In this document: positions 9,555-18,291 of the stretch, piece by piece
Layout of the letters: each line of letters starts with the position of its first letter
Position numbering within the stretch: position 1 is the first letter of the stretch
Assembly: GCF_000426285.1 (NCBI RefSeq)
Contig: NZ_AUFB01000005.1
Span: 62,001 to 126,000, forward strand
Reading direction: 5' to 3'
Source of the DNA: Rhizobium leucaenae USDA 9039
Lineage (GTDB): Bacteria; Pseudomonadota; Alphaproteobacteria; Rhizobiales; Rhizobiaceae
DNA length: 64,000 nucleotides
Translations under genes and position numbers: made by a program
Notes under the pieces: model-generated
What the model saw: the letters and a program-made list of their open reading frames with translations, nothing else
The model's database searches: none
Told to the model about the DNA's origin: nothing

Positions 9555-10019
9555 ATGGCAAAACTGACATATGAGGATTTTCAGGTCGGACAAGTGTTTC
9601 GCCTCGGCCCGAAACATGTGACGGCGGAAGAGATCGTCGAGTTTGCGCGGGAGTTCGATCCGCAACCGATGCATCTCGACGAAGCTGCCGGCCGCGCCAG
9701 CATCCTGGGCGGGCTCGCCGCCTCCGGCTGGCATACCTCGGCGATGTTCATGCGCATGATGACCGACAGCTATCTGCTCAACACCGAGGCCGAAGGCGCG
9801 CCGGGCATCGATTTCATGGACTGGAAAAAGCCGGTACTGGCGGGAGATACCCTTTCGGGACGGTCGATCGTGCTCGAATCCCGCGCCATGCGCTCCCGCC
9901 CTGGCATCGGCATCGTCAGGTTCCGCCACGAAGTGGAAAACCAGCGCGGTGAGCTCGTTTGCCTCGGCGAAAACGCAACGATGATCCGCATGCGCCTGCC
10001 CTTGGAGGCTTCCGCATGA
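9555..10019 (+). CDS. MaoC-like hot-dog dehydratase domain protein (first of a coupled pair)
   Basis: This 154-residue single hot-dog domain protein resembles R-specific enoyl-CoA hydratases. The hydratase-type helix region EFAREFDPQPMHLDEAAG carries the Asp/His pair expected for catalysis, followed by GGLAASGWHTSAMFMRM. I chose the ATG at 9555 (MAKLTYEDFQVGQ); the upstream in-frame extension is not family-like. The stop overlaps the next gene's start as ATGA, so the two hot-dog proteins are translationally coupled and probably made in equal amounts. Confidence 0.87.
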   Translation: MAKLTYEDFQVGQVFRLGPKHVTAEEIVEFAREFDPQPMHLDEAAGRASILGGLAASGWHTSAMFMRMMTDSYLLNTEAEGAPGIDFMDWKKPVLAGDTLSGRSIVLESRAMRSRPGIGIVRFRHEVENQRGELVCLGENATMIRMRLPLEASA

Positions 10020-10483
10020 AAATGACGGAGCTCTATCCGATCGGTGCGCGCGCCGAGATCGGCAACCATACGTTCACAGCCGAAAATATCGTCCGTTTCG
10101 CGTCGCGCTTCGATCCGCAAATTTTCCATATGGATGCGGAAGCAGCCAAAGACACATTATTCGGCGGCCTCTGCGCGTCCGGTTGGCACACCTGCGCCGT
10201 CTGGATGCGCACTTTCGTCGACTACTGGAAGGGCGAAGCCGCCCGTCTCCAGGCCGAAGGCAGAAAACCGCCAAATCTCGGCCCTTCCCCTGGGTTTCAG
10301 AAGCTGCAATGGCTGCGCCCGGTCTTTGCTGGCGACACGGTCACCTATGGAGTGACCTTGCTTGCCAGCCGCCCGCTGGCATCACGGCCGGGCTGGACGC
10401 TCAACACCATCCTCTGCGACGGAACCAACCAGCACGGCACGGCAGTATTGCGGTTCGAAAGCACCGTGCTGGAATTCGAGTAG
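10016..10483 (+). CDS. MaoC-like hot-dog domain protein (second of a coupled pair)
   Basis: This 155-residue paralogue of the preceding protein keeps the same landmarks: FASRFDPQIFHMDAEAA, then GGLCASGWHTCAVWMRTF and LQWLRPVFAGDTV. Compared with its partner, the His lies in IFHMD rather than PMHLD. The ATG at 10016 overlaps the upstream stop by four bases. Many (R)-hydratases work as two hot-dog units, either fused or as dimers, so a heterodimer of these two is a reasonable guess. The substrate is unknown. Confidence 0.87.
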   Translation: MKMTELYPIGARAEIGNHTFTAENIVRFASRFDPQIFHMDAEAAKDTLFGGLCASGWHTCAVWMRTFVDYWKGEAARLQAEGRKPPNLGPSPGFQKLQWLRPVFAGDTVTYGVTLLASRPLASRPGWTLNTILCDGTNQHGTAVLRFESTVLEFE

Positions 10484-10494
10484 ACATCTTCGCC

Positions 10495-10685
10495 CCAGCG
10501 GGGGGACGGTCGCGCGGCCCCTTCGACAGGCTCAGGACGCGGGTTGAGGGGGCGTTGCGGGGAAATTGGCTTTCGCTTACCGCTCAGGCCCTCCTGACTT
10601 CGCTCCTCGTCCCCTCTCCTCCGCCCGTGCGCGATCTCGTTTCACTCAATCGTTTGCGTCCACCTTCTCTCCGTCGGAGAGAAGG
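10495..10685. repeat. Intergenic repeat-like segment ending in a perfect hairpin
   Basis: Between the MaoC pair and apt lies about 190 bases of non-coding sequence unlike its neighbours. It contains CCTTCGACAGGCTCAGGAC, a string that recurs between genes in many alphaproteobacterial genomes. It ends in a perfect 10-bp stem, CCTTCTCTCC (10663-10672) with GGAGAGAAGG (10676-10685), around a 3-base loop. Such palindromes are typical of dispersed rhizobial intergenic repeats. The hairpin may also act as a terminator for apt, but no T-run follows it. Confidence 0.5.
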
Positions 10686-10696
10686 CATGTTGTCCT

Positions 10697-11239
10697 TCAA
10701 TGCCCAGCGAATTCCACCAGGGTGTGAACCGGCACATCGAGCGCTTCCAGCTTCTTGCGGCCACCGAGATCCGGCAGGTCGATGACGAAGCAGGCGGCGA
10801 CGACCTGGGCGCCGATCTGGCGCAGCAATTGGGTAGCGCCCACGGCGGTGCCGCCGGTGGCGATGAGGTCGTCGACCAGGATCACCTTCTCGCCGGGATT
10901 CACCGCATCCCGATGCATCTCCATCTCGTCGACGCCATATTCGAGGCTATAGGCGATGCGCACGATGTCGTGCGGCAGCTTGCCCTTCTTGCGGATCGGC
11001 ACGAAGCCGGCCGACAGCTGATGCGCCACCGCGCCGCCCAGAATGAAACCGCGCGCCTCCATGCCGGCAACCTTGTCGATCTTGGTACCGGCATAGGGCT
11101 GCACCAGAGCATCGACGGCGCGGCGGAATGCCTTGGCATTGCCAAGCATCGTCGTGATGTCGCGGAAGATGATGCCGGGTTTTGGATAATCCGGAATGGA
11201 GCGGATGCTGGCGGCAAGCTCCGAAGCGATAGGGTCCAT
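10697..11239 (-). CDS. apt: Adenine phosphoribosyltransferase
   Basis: Apt salvages adenine: adenine plus PRPP gives AMP plus pyrophosphate, in the cytoplasm. The protein has 180 residues, the usual length. It contains [19 protein letters not shown], the [14 protein letters not shown] region and the PRPP-binding loop [18 protein letters not shown]. The C-terminal PRPP-binding and purine-loop residues look intact. It lies downstream of petC on the same strand, but a strong terminator separates them, so it probably has its own promoter. Confidence 0.97.
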   Translation of the reverse strand: MDPIASELAASIRSIPDYPKPGIIFRDITTMLGNAKAFRRAVDALVQPYAGTKIDKVAGMEARGFILGGAVAHQLSAGFVPIRKKGKLPHDIVRIAYSLEYGVDEMEMHRDAVNPGEKVILVDDLIATGGTAVGATQLLRQIGAQVVAACFVIDLPDLGGRKKLEALDVPVHTLVEFAGH

Positions 11240-11303
11240 GAAATATATACTCTCAGGCTATGATTGGCGCGGCGCACCCTATCAAGACGTCGTGCCCGAC
11301 ACC

Positions 11304-11336
11304 AACAAAAAAGGCGGCCTCTGATGACCGCCTTTC
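11304..11336 (-). terminator. Rho-independent terminator of the petABC operon
   Basis: Read on the minus strand, AAAGGCGG (11335-11328) pairs with CCGCCTTT (11317-11310), and a T-rich run follows. It lies about 26 bases beyond the petC stop. The plus strand also shows a pyrimidine tail (CTTTCTTTA), so the element could be bidirectional. Confidence 0.85.
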
Positions 11337-11361
11337 TTTAACTATATGTCAGAGCCGCCGC

Positions 11362-12234
11362 TCAGTGGGCGCCGGCGCCCGCCTTGGCGTAGACCGACCG
11401 CTTGGTGAGATAGATCAGCGCCGAGAAGATCAGCAGGAATACGATGACCATGAAGCCCAATTGCTTGCGGTCTTCGAGATGCGGCTCCGAAGCCCACATC
11501 AGGAAGGAAGCAACGTCGCGTGCATATTGGTCGACCGTCTGCGGCGAGCCGTCGTCATAGGTGACCTGGCCATCGGAGAGCGGCTTCGGCATGGCGAAGG
11601 TCGCGGCTGCATCGAAATACGGATTGTAGTGCGAGTTCTGCGGCACCTGGAAGCCGGCCGGCGGCTCTTCATAGCCGGTCAGCAGCGAGTAGATATAATC
11701 CGGGCCGCCTTCCTGATATTGCGTGAAGATATCGAAGATGAACTGCGGGAAACCGCGTTCGATCTCACGCGCCTTGGCAAGCAGCGACATGTCCGGCGGC
11801 ACCGCGCCATTGTTCGACGCCGCAGCCGCTTCGTCATTCGGGAACGGCGACGGGAAGTGGTCGGATGGAAGCGCCTTGCGGGTAAACATCTCACCCTGGG
11901 CGTTCGGGCCGTCCTGCACTTCATAATTCGCTGCGAAGGTTTTGACCTGCGCTTCCGAATAGCCGAGTTCTTCCAGCGTGCGGAAAGGAACCAGCTTCAT
12001 CGAATGACAGGCGGAGCAGACTTCCGTATAGACCTTCAGACCGCGCTGAAGCTGCGCCTTGTCGTAGTAGCCGAAGGGACCGGAGAAGGTCCAGTGCTGC
12101 TCTCTCGGCTCCTTGAGCGGATAATGCGGCGTCGCAGCTTCGGCGGCAGGTTTGGTCTCCGCGGCAACGGCGGCAACCGTCGCAAAGCCACCGATGAGGG
12201 CGATCGACAGAAGGCCGGCAACAAGCTTTTTCAT
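11362..12234 (-). CDS. petC: Cytochrome c1 of the bc1 complex
   Basis: Cytochrome c1 passes electrons from the Rieske centre to soluble or membrane cytochrome c. The 290-residue precursor has a signal peptide (MKKLVAGLLSIALIGGFATV), the covalent haem site CSACH, and a C-terminal anchor (LGFMVIVFLLIFSALIYLTK) followed by a short charged tail. The methionine-ligand region lies toward the C-terminal half as usual. It is the last gene of petABC, 25 bases after petB. It is a separate c1, not the fused cytochrome b/c1 (fbcH) form found in Bradyrhizobium. Confidence 0.97.
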   Translation of the reverse strand: MKKLVAGLLSIALIGGFATVAAVAAETKPAAEAATPHYPLKEPREQHWTFSGPFGYYDKAQLQRGLKVYTEVCSACHSMKLVPFRTLEELGYSEAQVKTFAANYEVQDGPNAQGEMFTRKALPSDHFPSPFPNDEAAAASNNGAVPPDMSLLAKAREIERGFPQFIFDIFTQYQEGGPDYIYSLLTGYEEPPAGFQVPQNSHYNPYFDAAATFAMPKPLSDGQVTYDDGSPQTVDQYARDVASFLMWASEPHLEDRKQLGFMVIVFLLIFSALIYLTKRSVYAKAGAGAH

Positions 12235-12259
12235 TGTTCTCTTCCTCTATCGTCGCCGG

Positions 12260-13534
12260 TTATGCTTCAACCGGAGCGGCTGTCTTGCCGTTCTGCTTTT
12301 CAAGAACCGCTTCCGTGATCGAATTCGGAATGCGTCTTGGTGTTTCCACCAGGCCGAGAACCGGCATGGCGACGAGGAAGAACAGGAAGTAGAACAGCGT
12401 CGCAAACTGAGAGACCACGACGAAGTTACCTTCCGCCGGCTGTGAGCCGAGCCAGCCGAGCAGGATGGCGTCGGCGATGAACAGCCAGAAGAACAGCTTG
12501 TACCACGGACGGTAAACCGCGGAACGGATTTTGGAAGTGTCGAGCCAGGGCAGGAAGAACAGCACGATGATCGCGCCGAACATCGTCAGAACGCCGCCGA
12601 GCTTGGAGTCGATCGGGCCGATATTGAAGGTGATCGAGCGCAGCATCGCATAGAAAGGCAGGAAGTACCATTCCGGAACGATGTGAGCCGGCGTCTTCAG
12701 CGGGTTGGCGGGAATGTAGTTGTCGGCATGGCCGAGGAAGTTCGGCAGATAGAAGACGAAATAGGCGAACACCAGCAGGAAGATGGAAACGCCGAGCGCA
12801 TCCTTCAGCGTCGCATAGGGCGTGAAGGCCACAGTATCGGTCTTCGACTTGACTTCGACGCCGGTCGGGTTCGTCTGGCCGGTCACATGCAGCGCCCAGA
12901 TGTGCAGGACAACGACGCCCGCGATCATGAAGGGCAGCAGGTAATGCAGCGAGAAGAAGCGGTTGAGCGTCGGATCGTCGACGGCAAAGCCGCCGAGCAG
13001 GAAGGTTTGAATCCAATCGCCGACCCAGGGGAAGGCCGAGAAGAAGCCGGTGATGACGGTCGCGCCCCAGAAGGACATCTGGCCCCAGGGCAGAACGTAG
13101 CCCATGAAAGCCGTCGCCATCATCAGGAGATAGATGATCACACCGAGAATCCAGAGGATTTCGCGCGGCGCCTTGTATGAGCCATAATAAAGACCGCGGG
13201 CAATGTGGAGATAGACCGCCACGAAGAAGAAAGATGCGCCGTTGGCATGCATGTAGCGCAACAGCCAACCATGGTTGACATCGCGGACGATCTTTTCGAC
13301 CGAGTTGAAGGCGATCGTCGTATCGGCTGCATAATGCATGGCGAGAACAACGCCGGTCAGGATCTGCAGAACGAGCATCACGGTCAGCATGGCGCCGAAC
13401 GTATAGGCATAGTTCAGATTGCGCGGGACCGGATAGGCGACGAAACTGTCATAGACCATACGCGGCAGCGGCAGCCGCGCGTCGATCCATTTTTCGAGCC
13501 CCGTCGATGGCTCGTAAGACGAATGACCACTCAT
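12260..13534 (-). CDS. petB: Cytochrome b of the bc1 complex
   Basis: This 424-residue integral membrane protein has about eight helices and carries the Qo and Qi quinone sites. It shows the four haem-ligand histidines in helices B and D (AMHYAADTT and HANGASFFF region; then [21 protein letters not shown]), the Qo motif region [18 protein letters not shown] and the PEWY motif ([19 protein letters not shown]). It includes the extended C-terminus typical of alphaproteobacteria. It lies between petA and petC, with 14- and 25-base gaps. Confidence 0.98.
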   Translation of the reverse strand: MSGHSSYEPSTGLEKWIDARLPLPRMVYDSFVAYPVPRNLNYAYTFGAMLTVMLVLQILTGVVLAMHYAADTTIAFNSVEKIVRDVNHGWLLRYMHANGASFFFVAVYLHIARGLYYGSYKAPREILWILGVIIYLLMMATAFMGYVLPWGQMSFWGATVITGFFSAFPWVGDWIQTFLLGGFAVDDPTLNRFFSLHYLLPFMIAGVVVLHIWALHVTGQTNPTGVEVKSKTDTVAFTPYATLKDALGVSIFLLVFAYFVFYLPNFLGHADNYIPANPLKTPAHIVPEWYFLPFYAMLRSITFNIGPIDSKLGGVLTMFGAIIVLFFLPWLDTSKIRSAVYRPWYKLFFWLFIADAILLGWLGSQPAEGNFVVVSQFATLFYFLFFLVAMPVLGLVETPRRIPNSITEAVLEKQNGKTAAPVEA

Positions 13535-13548
13535 GATTCAGTTCCCCC

Positions 13549-14127
13549 TCAACCGACCTTGATCTTTTTTTCTGCGGTGAACGCATATACCGGAATGGCG
13601 AGGTTCTGCGGCGCCGGCCCATGGCGGATGCGGCCGGCGGTATCATAGACCGAACCGTGGCAGGGACAGAACCAACCGCCGTATTCCCCCGCCTGACCGA
13701 GCGGTATGCAACCGAGATGCGTGCAGACGCCGATCATGACAAGCCAGTTCTCTTTCCCATCACCGGCCGAACGCGCCACATCCGTGGCTTGCGCATCCGC
13801 CGGGAGATTGGCATTGCGGGCGACCGGGTCCTTCAGATCGGAGATCTGCGCACCCTTCGCATCGTCGATTTCCTTCTGCGTCCGGTTGCGGATGAAAACC
13901 GGTTTGCCACGCCATTTCACCGTCATCGACATGCCGGGTTCGAGGCTCGATACATCGACTTCGATGGAAGCAAGAGCGAGTGCCGAGGCATCCGGCCGCA
14001 TCTGGTCGATAAACGGCCAGGCGACCGCGACGGCGCCTACTGCGCCAGCCATGCCCGTCGTCAGATAAAGGAAATCTCGGCGAGTTGGCTCGCCTATGGT
14101 TTCACCTGTCGTAGTATGCTCGCTCAA
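13549..14127 (-). CDS. petA: Rieske iron-sulfur subunit of the bc1 complex (TTG start)
   Basis: The 192-residue Rieske protein carries a [2Fe-2S] cluster ligated by CTHLGC and CPCHGS, with the usual disulfide cysteines. A Tat-type twin-arginine signal ([10 protein letters not shown]) anchors it in the membrane. No ATG is available in frame near the N-terminus. The frame is closed by the TGA at 14194-14196, which ends a short in-frame ORF upstream. The first plausible start is TTG at 14127, giving MSEHTTTGE, which matches the expected N-terminus of the family. A rare start in an essential operon is notable and may reduce translation. A hairpin and a mini-ORF lie directly upstream. Confidence 0.95.
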   Translation of the reverse strand: MSEHTTTGETIGEPTRRDFLYLTTGMAGAVGAVAVAWPFIDQMRPDASALALASIEVDVSSLEPGMSMTVKWRGKPVFIRNRTQKEIDDAKGAQISDLKDPVARNANLPADAQATDVARSAGDGKENWLVMIGVCTHLGCIPLGQAGEYGGWFCPCHGSVYDTAGRIRHGPAPQNLAIPVYAFTAEKKIKVG

Positions 14128-14148
14128 AGCCGGACCATCCTCTTCCGC

Positions 14149-14172
14149 AAAACCCGCAGCTAGGCGCTGCGG
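14149..14172 (-). terminator. Terminator-like hairpin in the petABC 5' leader
   Basis: On the minus strand CCGCAGC (14172-14166) pairs perfectly with GCTGCGG (14160-14154), leaving a 5-base loop followed by GTTTTG. It sits between a seven-codon ORF and the TTG start of petA, so it lies inside the operon's own leader. Its position suggests attenuation, but the T-run is only four bases. Confidence 0.5.
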
Positions 14173-14193
14173 TACCCCCTCACTAACGGCGAA

Positions 14194-14217
14194 TCAACGC
14201 GACCATAATTCCGCCAT
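14194..14217 (-). CDS. Seven-codon ORF (MAELWSR) in the petABC leader
   Basis: ATG at 14217 and TGA at 14194 enclose MAELWSR. It has a much stronger ribosome site (GGAGGA, 5 bases from ATG) than petA itself. It is in the same frame as petA and ends 66 bases before it. It lies immediately downstream of a plausible promoter, so it would be the first thing translated on the petABC mRNA. Whether the peptide or the act of translation matters is unknown; it could be chance. Confidence 0.4.
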   Translation of the reverse strand: MAELWSR

Positions 14218-14239
14218 AGATTCCTCCGTAACCCGCCGC

Positions 14240-14268
14240 GTTCTAAGCTTGATCGCAAATTATGTCCA
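14240..14268 (-). promoter_or_regulatory. Candidate petABC promoter
   Basis: On the minus strand TGGACA (14268-14263) and TAGAAC (14245-14240) are spaced by 17 bases. Transcription would start about 15 bases before the mini-ORF's ribosome site. The remaining sequence, 14269-14592, holds no gene or RNA that I can identify. It should also contain the promoter of the divergent EEP-domain gene. Confidence 0.4.
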
Positions 14269-14592
14269 GCCTTGGCAAGGGGTGGGGGCACAATGTCGCG
14301 GGAAAACTGCACTATTTGGCCGAAAGCGCCGGGCCAATAATCGAGGCCGTCGATCAAGTAGGCGTAAGCACATGAAATATCGCAGGATTCGCATGATAGA
14401 ATTTTGCATTGCAAAGCAAAATCAACAGCAATTTCAATGCCGCATAGCAGCATAACCGACCGCATGCCGACCGCCGATCGATACTAAGTATCCCTTCCTA
14501 CTCCTAAAATCCGAGTGGATTTAAAGAGCGACTTATGCGCCTTTATACGCCGCCGCTCTCGGAGCCATGGAAATATGGCTGAGGACACGATC

Positions 14593-15540
14593 ATGAGACA
14601 CACGATTTACTGCGTTCTATGCGTCCTTGCCACATTGGCGCTGGCCATCCTTGCGGCGCGTTATGTCACCGATCTCTGGCTGCTCGCTTTCTTCGAAAGC
14701 CTGCAGACCCACATCAGCCTTGTCGGCGTCGCGCTTGCCCTGCTCGCCCTTCTCTTCAAGCGGCATTGGTATGCGGTTTTTCTGCTGGCGGTCGGTGTCG
14801 GGCTTGCCGTGCATTCGGTCGTAATGCTGCGCGAATATGCCGCCTCCCCGCCGCTGAACCCGCCGGCAGTGGCCAATGCGAGCAAGAGCTTCACCCTGCT
14901 CTCCTTCAACATCGAAGACAGTAATTTCGAAAACGGGCCGCGTATCGCCGATCTCATCGTGAATTCGAAGGCCGATGTCGTGGAAATCTTCGAAGCCGGC
15001 GCGATCCAATCGGAGCTGAAGCGAATAACCAAAGTCTATCCCAACTATATCGGCTGCGGCATCCTGACCACCGATTGCGATTCCCTGCTGCTGTCGAAAC
15101 GGCCGTTCCAGACGCAGGTGATGCGTAGTCTAGGCAGCCTTTGGGACAATCGTTTCATTCTCGCGACCATAGACATGGATGGTCAGCCGGTTAACTTTGC
15201 CTCGGCTCACCTCAGCAAACCCTATTTCGACGAATTTCATACGGTAGAGTTGGATATACTCAGCCCGATCCTGAAGGATGTTCAGGGACCGCTGATCCTT
15301 GCCGGCGATTTCAACGCTTCGGTTATCGCCCCCGATATGCGCGACTTCCTCGGCGACACCGGACTGCACCACGCCTTTCCGGAGCCCGCCACCTGGCCGA
15401 TCATGGCCGGCGCCTATGGCATCGCCATCGACCATGTCTTCGCACGCGCCCCGCTGCGGCTGCAATCGGTCCAGCAAATACCGGATGCCATGGGATCAAA
15501 CCATTTCGGCCTGATAACGGAATTCAGCGTTTCAAATTAA
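14593..15540 (+). CDS. Membrane-anchored endonuclease/exonuclease/phosphatase (EEP) domain protein
   Basis: This 315-residue protein has two to three N-terminal hydrophobic helices (about residues 1-85: TIYCVLCVLATLALAILAA, HISLVGVALALLALL, AVFLLAVGVGLAV). An EEP-fold catalytic domain follows, with TLLSFNIED, GDFNAS, AIDHVFAR and SNHFGLITEF. These correspond to the metal- and phosphate-binding motifs of the family, so hydrolysis of a phosphoester is likely; the substrate is not evident. The catalytic domain should face the periplasm. I use the ATG at 14593 with a GAGG site; an in-frame ATG at 14575 is an alternative. Confidence 0.85.
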   Translation: MRHTIYCVLCVLATLALAILAARYVTDLWLLAFFESLQTHISLVGVALALLALLFKRHWYAVFLLAVGVGLAVHSVVMLREYAASPPLNPPAVANASKSFTLLSFNIEDSNFENGPRIADLIVNSKADVVEIFEAGAIQSELKRITKVYPNYIGCGILTTDCDSLLLSKRPFQTQVMRSLGSLWDNRFILATIDMDGQPVNFASAHLSKPYFDEFHTVELDILSPILKDVQGPLILAGDFNASVIAPDMRDFLGDTGLHHAFPEPATWPIMAGAYGIAIDHVFARAPLRLQSVQQIPDAMGSNHFGLITEFSVSN

Positions 15541-15593
15541 ATCACGGATTTTCAGCATGTTTTTCGGAAAATCCAAAACCTCCGCTGAAAAAG

Positions 15594-17456
15594 CTATTCG
15601 GTTTCGGCCGCTATGAAGCCACCGGACTGTCGCGCCCACAGCTCGGAATAGAGCCCGCCTCGGGCGATCAGCTCGTCATGGGTACCGTCTTCGATAATCC
15701 TGCCCTTGTCGACAACGATCAGCCGGTCGAGCTTGGCGATGGTCGACAGGCGATGGGCGATCGCGAGCACCGTCTTGCCTGCCATCAGGGTTTCCAGATT
15801 GGATTGCAGCGCCGCTTCGACTTCGGAATCCAGCGCCGAGGTCGCCTCGTCCAGCACCAGGATCGGCGCGTCCTTCAGCATGACGCGGGCAATCGCGATG
15901 CGCTGGCGCTGGCCGCCTGATAATTTGACACCACGCTCGCCGACATGGGCGGCATATCCTTTGCGCCCCTTCTGGTCCTCCAGCGTTGCGATGAACTTAT
16001 CCGCCTCCGCCCGCCGCGTCGCCTGTGCCATTTGCTCTTCGCTCGCCTCCGGACGGCCAAAGAGAATATTGTCGCGGATGGAGCGATTGAGCAGCGCGGT
16101 ATCCTGCGTCACCATACCGATCTCGCCGCGCAAGGACTCCTGCCGGACCGCGGCGATATCCTGTCCATCGATCAGGATGCGCCCGCCTTCAAGGTCGTAG
16201 AAGCGCAGCAGCAGATTGACGAGCGTCGTCTTGCCAGCACCGGAGCGACCGACGATGCCGACCTTTTCGCCGGCGCGGATGGTCAAGGAAAAATCATCTA
16301 TGACGCCGCTGCCACGGCCATAATGGAAGGTGACGTGCTCGAAGCGGATTTCCGGACTGACGATCTGCAGGTCTCTGGCGCCGGGACGATCGACCAGGCC
16401 GATCGGCTCCGAGATCATCTCGGCGGAATTCTGGATCGTACCGAGATTGCGCATGATCGCATTGAACTGCGCCATCATCCGCCCGAAGAGCATGTTGAGC
16501 CGCAGCACCATACTGAGCGTAAAGGCGACGCCGCCGGTGGAAATCTCGCCGGAGAGCCAAAGATGAATGGCAAGCGCCGCAATCGTGGTAATCATCACGC
16601 CGGACAGGAGCGCCAGCGATGAGCGCACGCCGGTCAGAAGCCGCGTGAACGGCATGACGGCCGCCTGGAAGCGATCGAAACCATTGCGGATATAATCATC
16701 ATTCTGCTCTTCGCGGCCGAAGAGCTTCAGCGTCTGAATATTGGCATAAGCGTCGACCATGCGGCCATTCAGCATCGACGACGCCTCGGCGGCATTGCGC
16801 GCGTTGCGCCGGATGCGCGGCACGAAATAGCGGGCGAGCAGCGAAAAGACACCGATCCAGACCGCGACCACCAGCGCAAGGCGCCAATCGAGCCCGCCGA
16901 CCAGCGCTATGGTCGAGGCGGCGTAGATGATGATGAACCAGACCACCTGCAGCAGCGACACGACGAGATCGCCCGTCGACTGACCCGCCGACCAGACCTT
17001 GGTGACGATGCGGCCGGAAAAATCATTCTGGAAGAAGCTCGCCGACTGGCGCGCGACATGTACATAGGCCTGCCAGCGAACGAGGTTGAGAAAGCCAGGG
17101 ACAACCACCTGCTCCTCGACCAGCGCGCCAAGGCTGACCACGATGAAACGCACGACCAGCACGACGAAAACCATGCCAAGCAGCGCACCACCATGGCCGG
17201 AAAGCAACCCTGCCCAGCCCGCCCCCGGCTGCACCTTGTCCAGGATGTCGACGAGATGCCCGACAAACCAAAACAGCGCCGCCTCCAGCACCGCCACCGC
17301 GCCACCGAGCGCGGCCATCGCCAGAAATGGCCCCTTCGCTTGGCCGACGTAATACCAGATGAAAGCCCAAAGCGACCGCGGCGGACGCAGATCGCCAGTG
17401 CGGTAATAAGGATCAATCCAGGTTTCGAACAGGCGATAGATGGAGCGGATCAGCAT
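15594..17456 (-). CDS. ABC exporter (fused permease-ATPase half-transporter)
   Basis: This 620-residue half-transporter has six transmembrane helices in the first ~330 residues and a C-terminal nucleotide-binding domain. The Walker A (GRSGAGKTTLV), signature (LSGGQRQR), Walker B (ILVLDEATSALD) and switch His (IAHRLS) are all intact. It ends ELWARQSGGFIAAETE, a tail very similar to the neighbouring exporter at 18292. The two are clear paralogues on the same strand and could form a heterodimer, though each has a full set of catalytic motifs and could work as a homodimer. Substrate unknown: lipid, peptide and drug exporters share this architecture. Confidence 0.93.
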   Translation of the reverse strand: MLIRSIYRLFETWIDPYYRTGDLRPPRSLWAFIWYYVGQAKGPFLAMAALGGAVAVLEAALFWFVGHLVDILDKVQPGAGWAGLLSGHGGALLGMVFVVLVVRFIVVSLGALVEEQVVVPGFLNLVRWQAYVHVARQSASFFQNDFSGRIVTKVWSAGQSTGDLVVSLLQVVWFIIIYAASTIALVGGLDWRLALVVAVWIGVFSLLARYFVPRIRRNARNAAEASSMLNGRMVDAYANIQTLKLFGREEQNDDYIRNGFDRFQAAVMPFTRLLTGVRSSLALLSGVMITTIAALAIHLWLSGEISTGGVAFTLSMVLRLNMLFGRMMAQFNAIMRNLGTIQNSAEMISEPIGLVDRPGARDLQIVSPEIRFEHVTFHYGRGSGVIDDFSLTIRAGEKVGIVGRSGAGKTTLVNLLLRFYDLEGGRILIDGQDIAAVRQESLRGEIGMVTQDTALLNRSIRDNILFGRPEASEEQMAQATRRAEADKFIATLEDQKGRKGYAAHVGERGVKLSGGQRQRIAIARVMLKDAPILVLDEATSALDSEVEAALQSNLETLMAGKTVLAIAHRLSTIAKLDRLIVVDKGRIIEDGTHDELIARGGLYSELWARQSGGFIAAETE

Positions 17457-17558
17457 CCCTGCGATATAGGAGGTTTCGCCAGGGGTGCAAAGGAAAGCGA
17501 GAGGTTGTGGAGTCTTATATTTTTGTCATGTTTGACGTTGAAGAAGGCGCTCTGCACC

Positions 17559-17885
17559 TCACATTGCTCCATCATCCGAATCCAGAAGAGTGTGCAAGTC
17601 ACGCCGCCCATGCAAGACGCGTATGACAACGACAGTTTCATCTCGAAGAAGATAGTAAACGCGTATCGTATCGAAGCCTGATACTGTGCGTGATCTCAGA
17701 CCATCGAGAGCTGGGTTGTCGAAATGGCGCGGCGATCCGCTGAACGGCGATTGTGCGATAGCTGACAGGGATTGACGGACCGCTATCAAAAAGCGATCTC
17801 CGACATCATCGTCACTGGCATCAGCATAATATCGCACTTGCTCAAGAATATCGGAGCGGGCCGCCGGCTTGACGATCAATTTCAC
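17559..17885 (-). CDS. parE: ParE/RelE-superfamily toxin
   Basis: This 108-residue protein resembles ParE-type toxins: an N-terminal KPAARSDILEQVRYYAD helix, then PFSGSPRHFDNPALDGLRS and the C-terminal strands DTIRVYYLLRDETVVVIRVLHGRRDL. ParE toxins poison DNA gyrase, while RelE relatives cut mRNA. The longer helical hairpin and lack of RelE catalytic basic residues favour ParE. It starts with GTG at 17885, overlapping the antitoxin stop as GTGA, which implies coupled translation with the antitoxin first. The pair lies between two paralogous ABC exporters. Confidence 0.88.
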   Translation of the reverse strand: MKLIVKPAARSDILEQVRYYADASDDDVGDRFLIAVRQSLSAIAQSPFSGSPRHFDNPALDGLRSRTVSGFDTIRVYYLLRDETVVVIRVLHGRRDLHTLLDSDDGAM

Positions 17886-18154
17886 TGAGATTTTTTCCCA
17901 GCCTTCGCTTTGGCAAGAAGCTCAACAGCTTCAGCCTTGAGTTCATTCCAGAACTCCTCGGTTACTTCGTGACCTTCACCGGAGGCCAATCCTTCAAGCA
18001 GCAGCGACTGCAGGCGCGCTTCATTTTCCTTGGCTTGCGCCTCGCGAAGCAGGCTGCGAACATACTCGCTGACATTTCCAAAACCTTTGTTGGCAATTTG
18101 ACCTTCCATGAAGGCCTTGAGGTTTTCCGGCAAAGATATCGTTACGGTGGCCAT
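17882..18154 (-). CDS. parD: ParD-type ribbon-helix-helix antitoxin
   Basis: This 90-residue protein starts with the ribbon-helix-helix DNA-binding pattern of CopG/ParD antitoxins (MATVTISLPENLKAFMEGQI, then GNVSEYVRSLLREAQ). It continues into a charged C-terminal helix (EEFWNELKAEAVELLAKAKA) expected to wrap the toxin. It precedes and overlaps the ParE gene by four bases. Antitoxins of this kind repress their own promoter. The AT-rich 80 bases upstream, including TCTCATTCGAAATGAGA, hold a dyad that could be the operator. Confidence 0.9.
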   Translation of the reverse strand: MATVTISLPENLKAFMEGQIANKGFGNVSEYVRSLLREAQAKENEARLQSLLLEGLASGEGHEVTEEFWNELKAEAVELLAKAKAGKKSQ

Positions 18155-18258
18155 CAGATGGGCGATCCTATCTTCATTCGAAATGAGACTAGCACAACCT
18201 CTTAATTGTTCTCAATAGATAAGAAGATAGCGCTCACGGCGAGGTAGGTTGTTCAAAA

Positions 18259-18286
18259 CAAAAAGGGCGAGCCCGAAGCCCGCCCC
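18259..18286 (-). terminator. Rho-independent terminator after the ABC exporter at 18292
   Basis: On the minus strand GGGCG pairs with CGCCC, with an inner GC-TTCGG-GC element, and TTTTTG follows. It begins 6 bases after the exporter's stop, so the exporter and parD are separate transcripts. Confidence 0.8.
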
Positions 18287-18291
18287 TCTCC

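Noticed and set aside
8250..9929. Longer 559-residue version of the DUF2157-like protein
   Set aside because: The extra N-terminal ~185 residues lie opposite the first MaoC gene and look non-coding; the start at 9374 fits the family.
15541..15593. GGATTTTC/GAAAATCC hairpin as terminator between convergent genes
   Set aside because: A/T-rich 8-bp stem with a 13-base loop and no clear T-run; plausible but not well supported.
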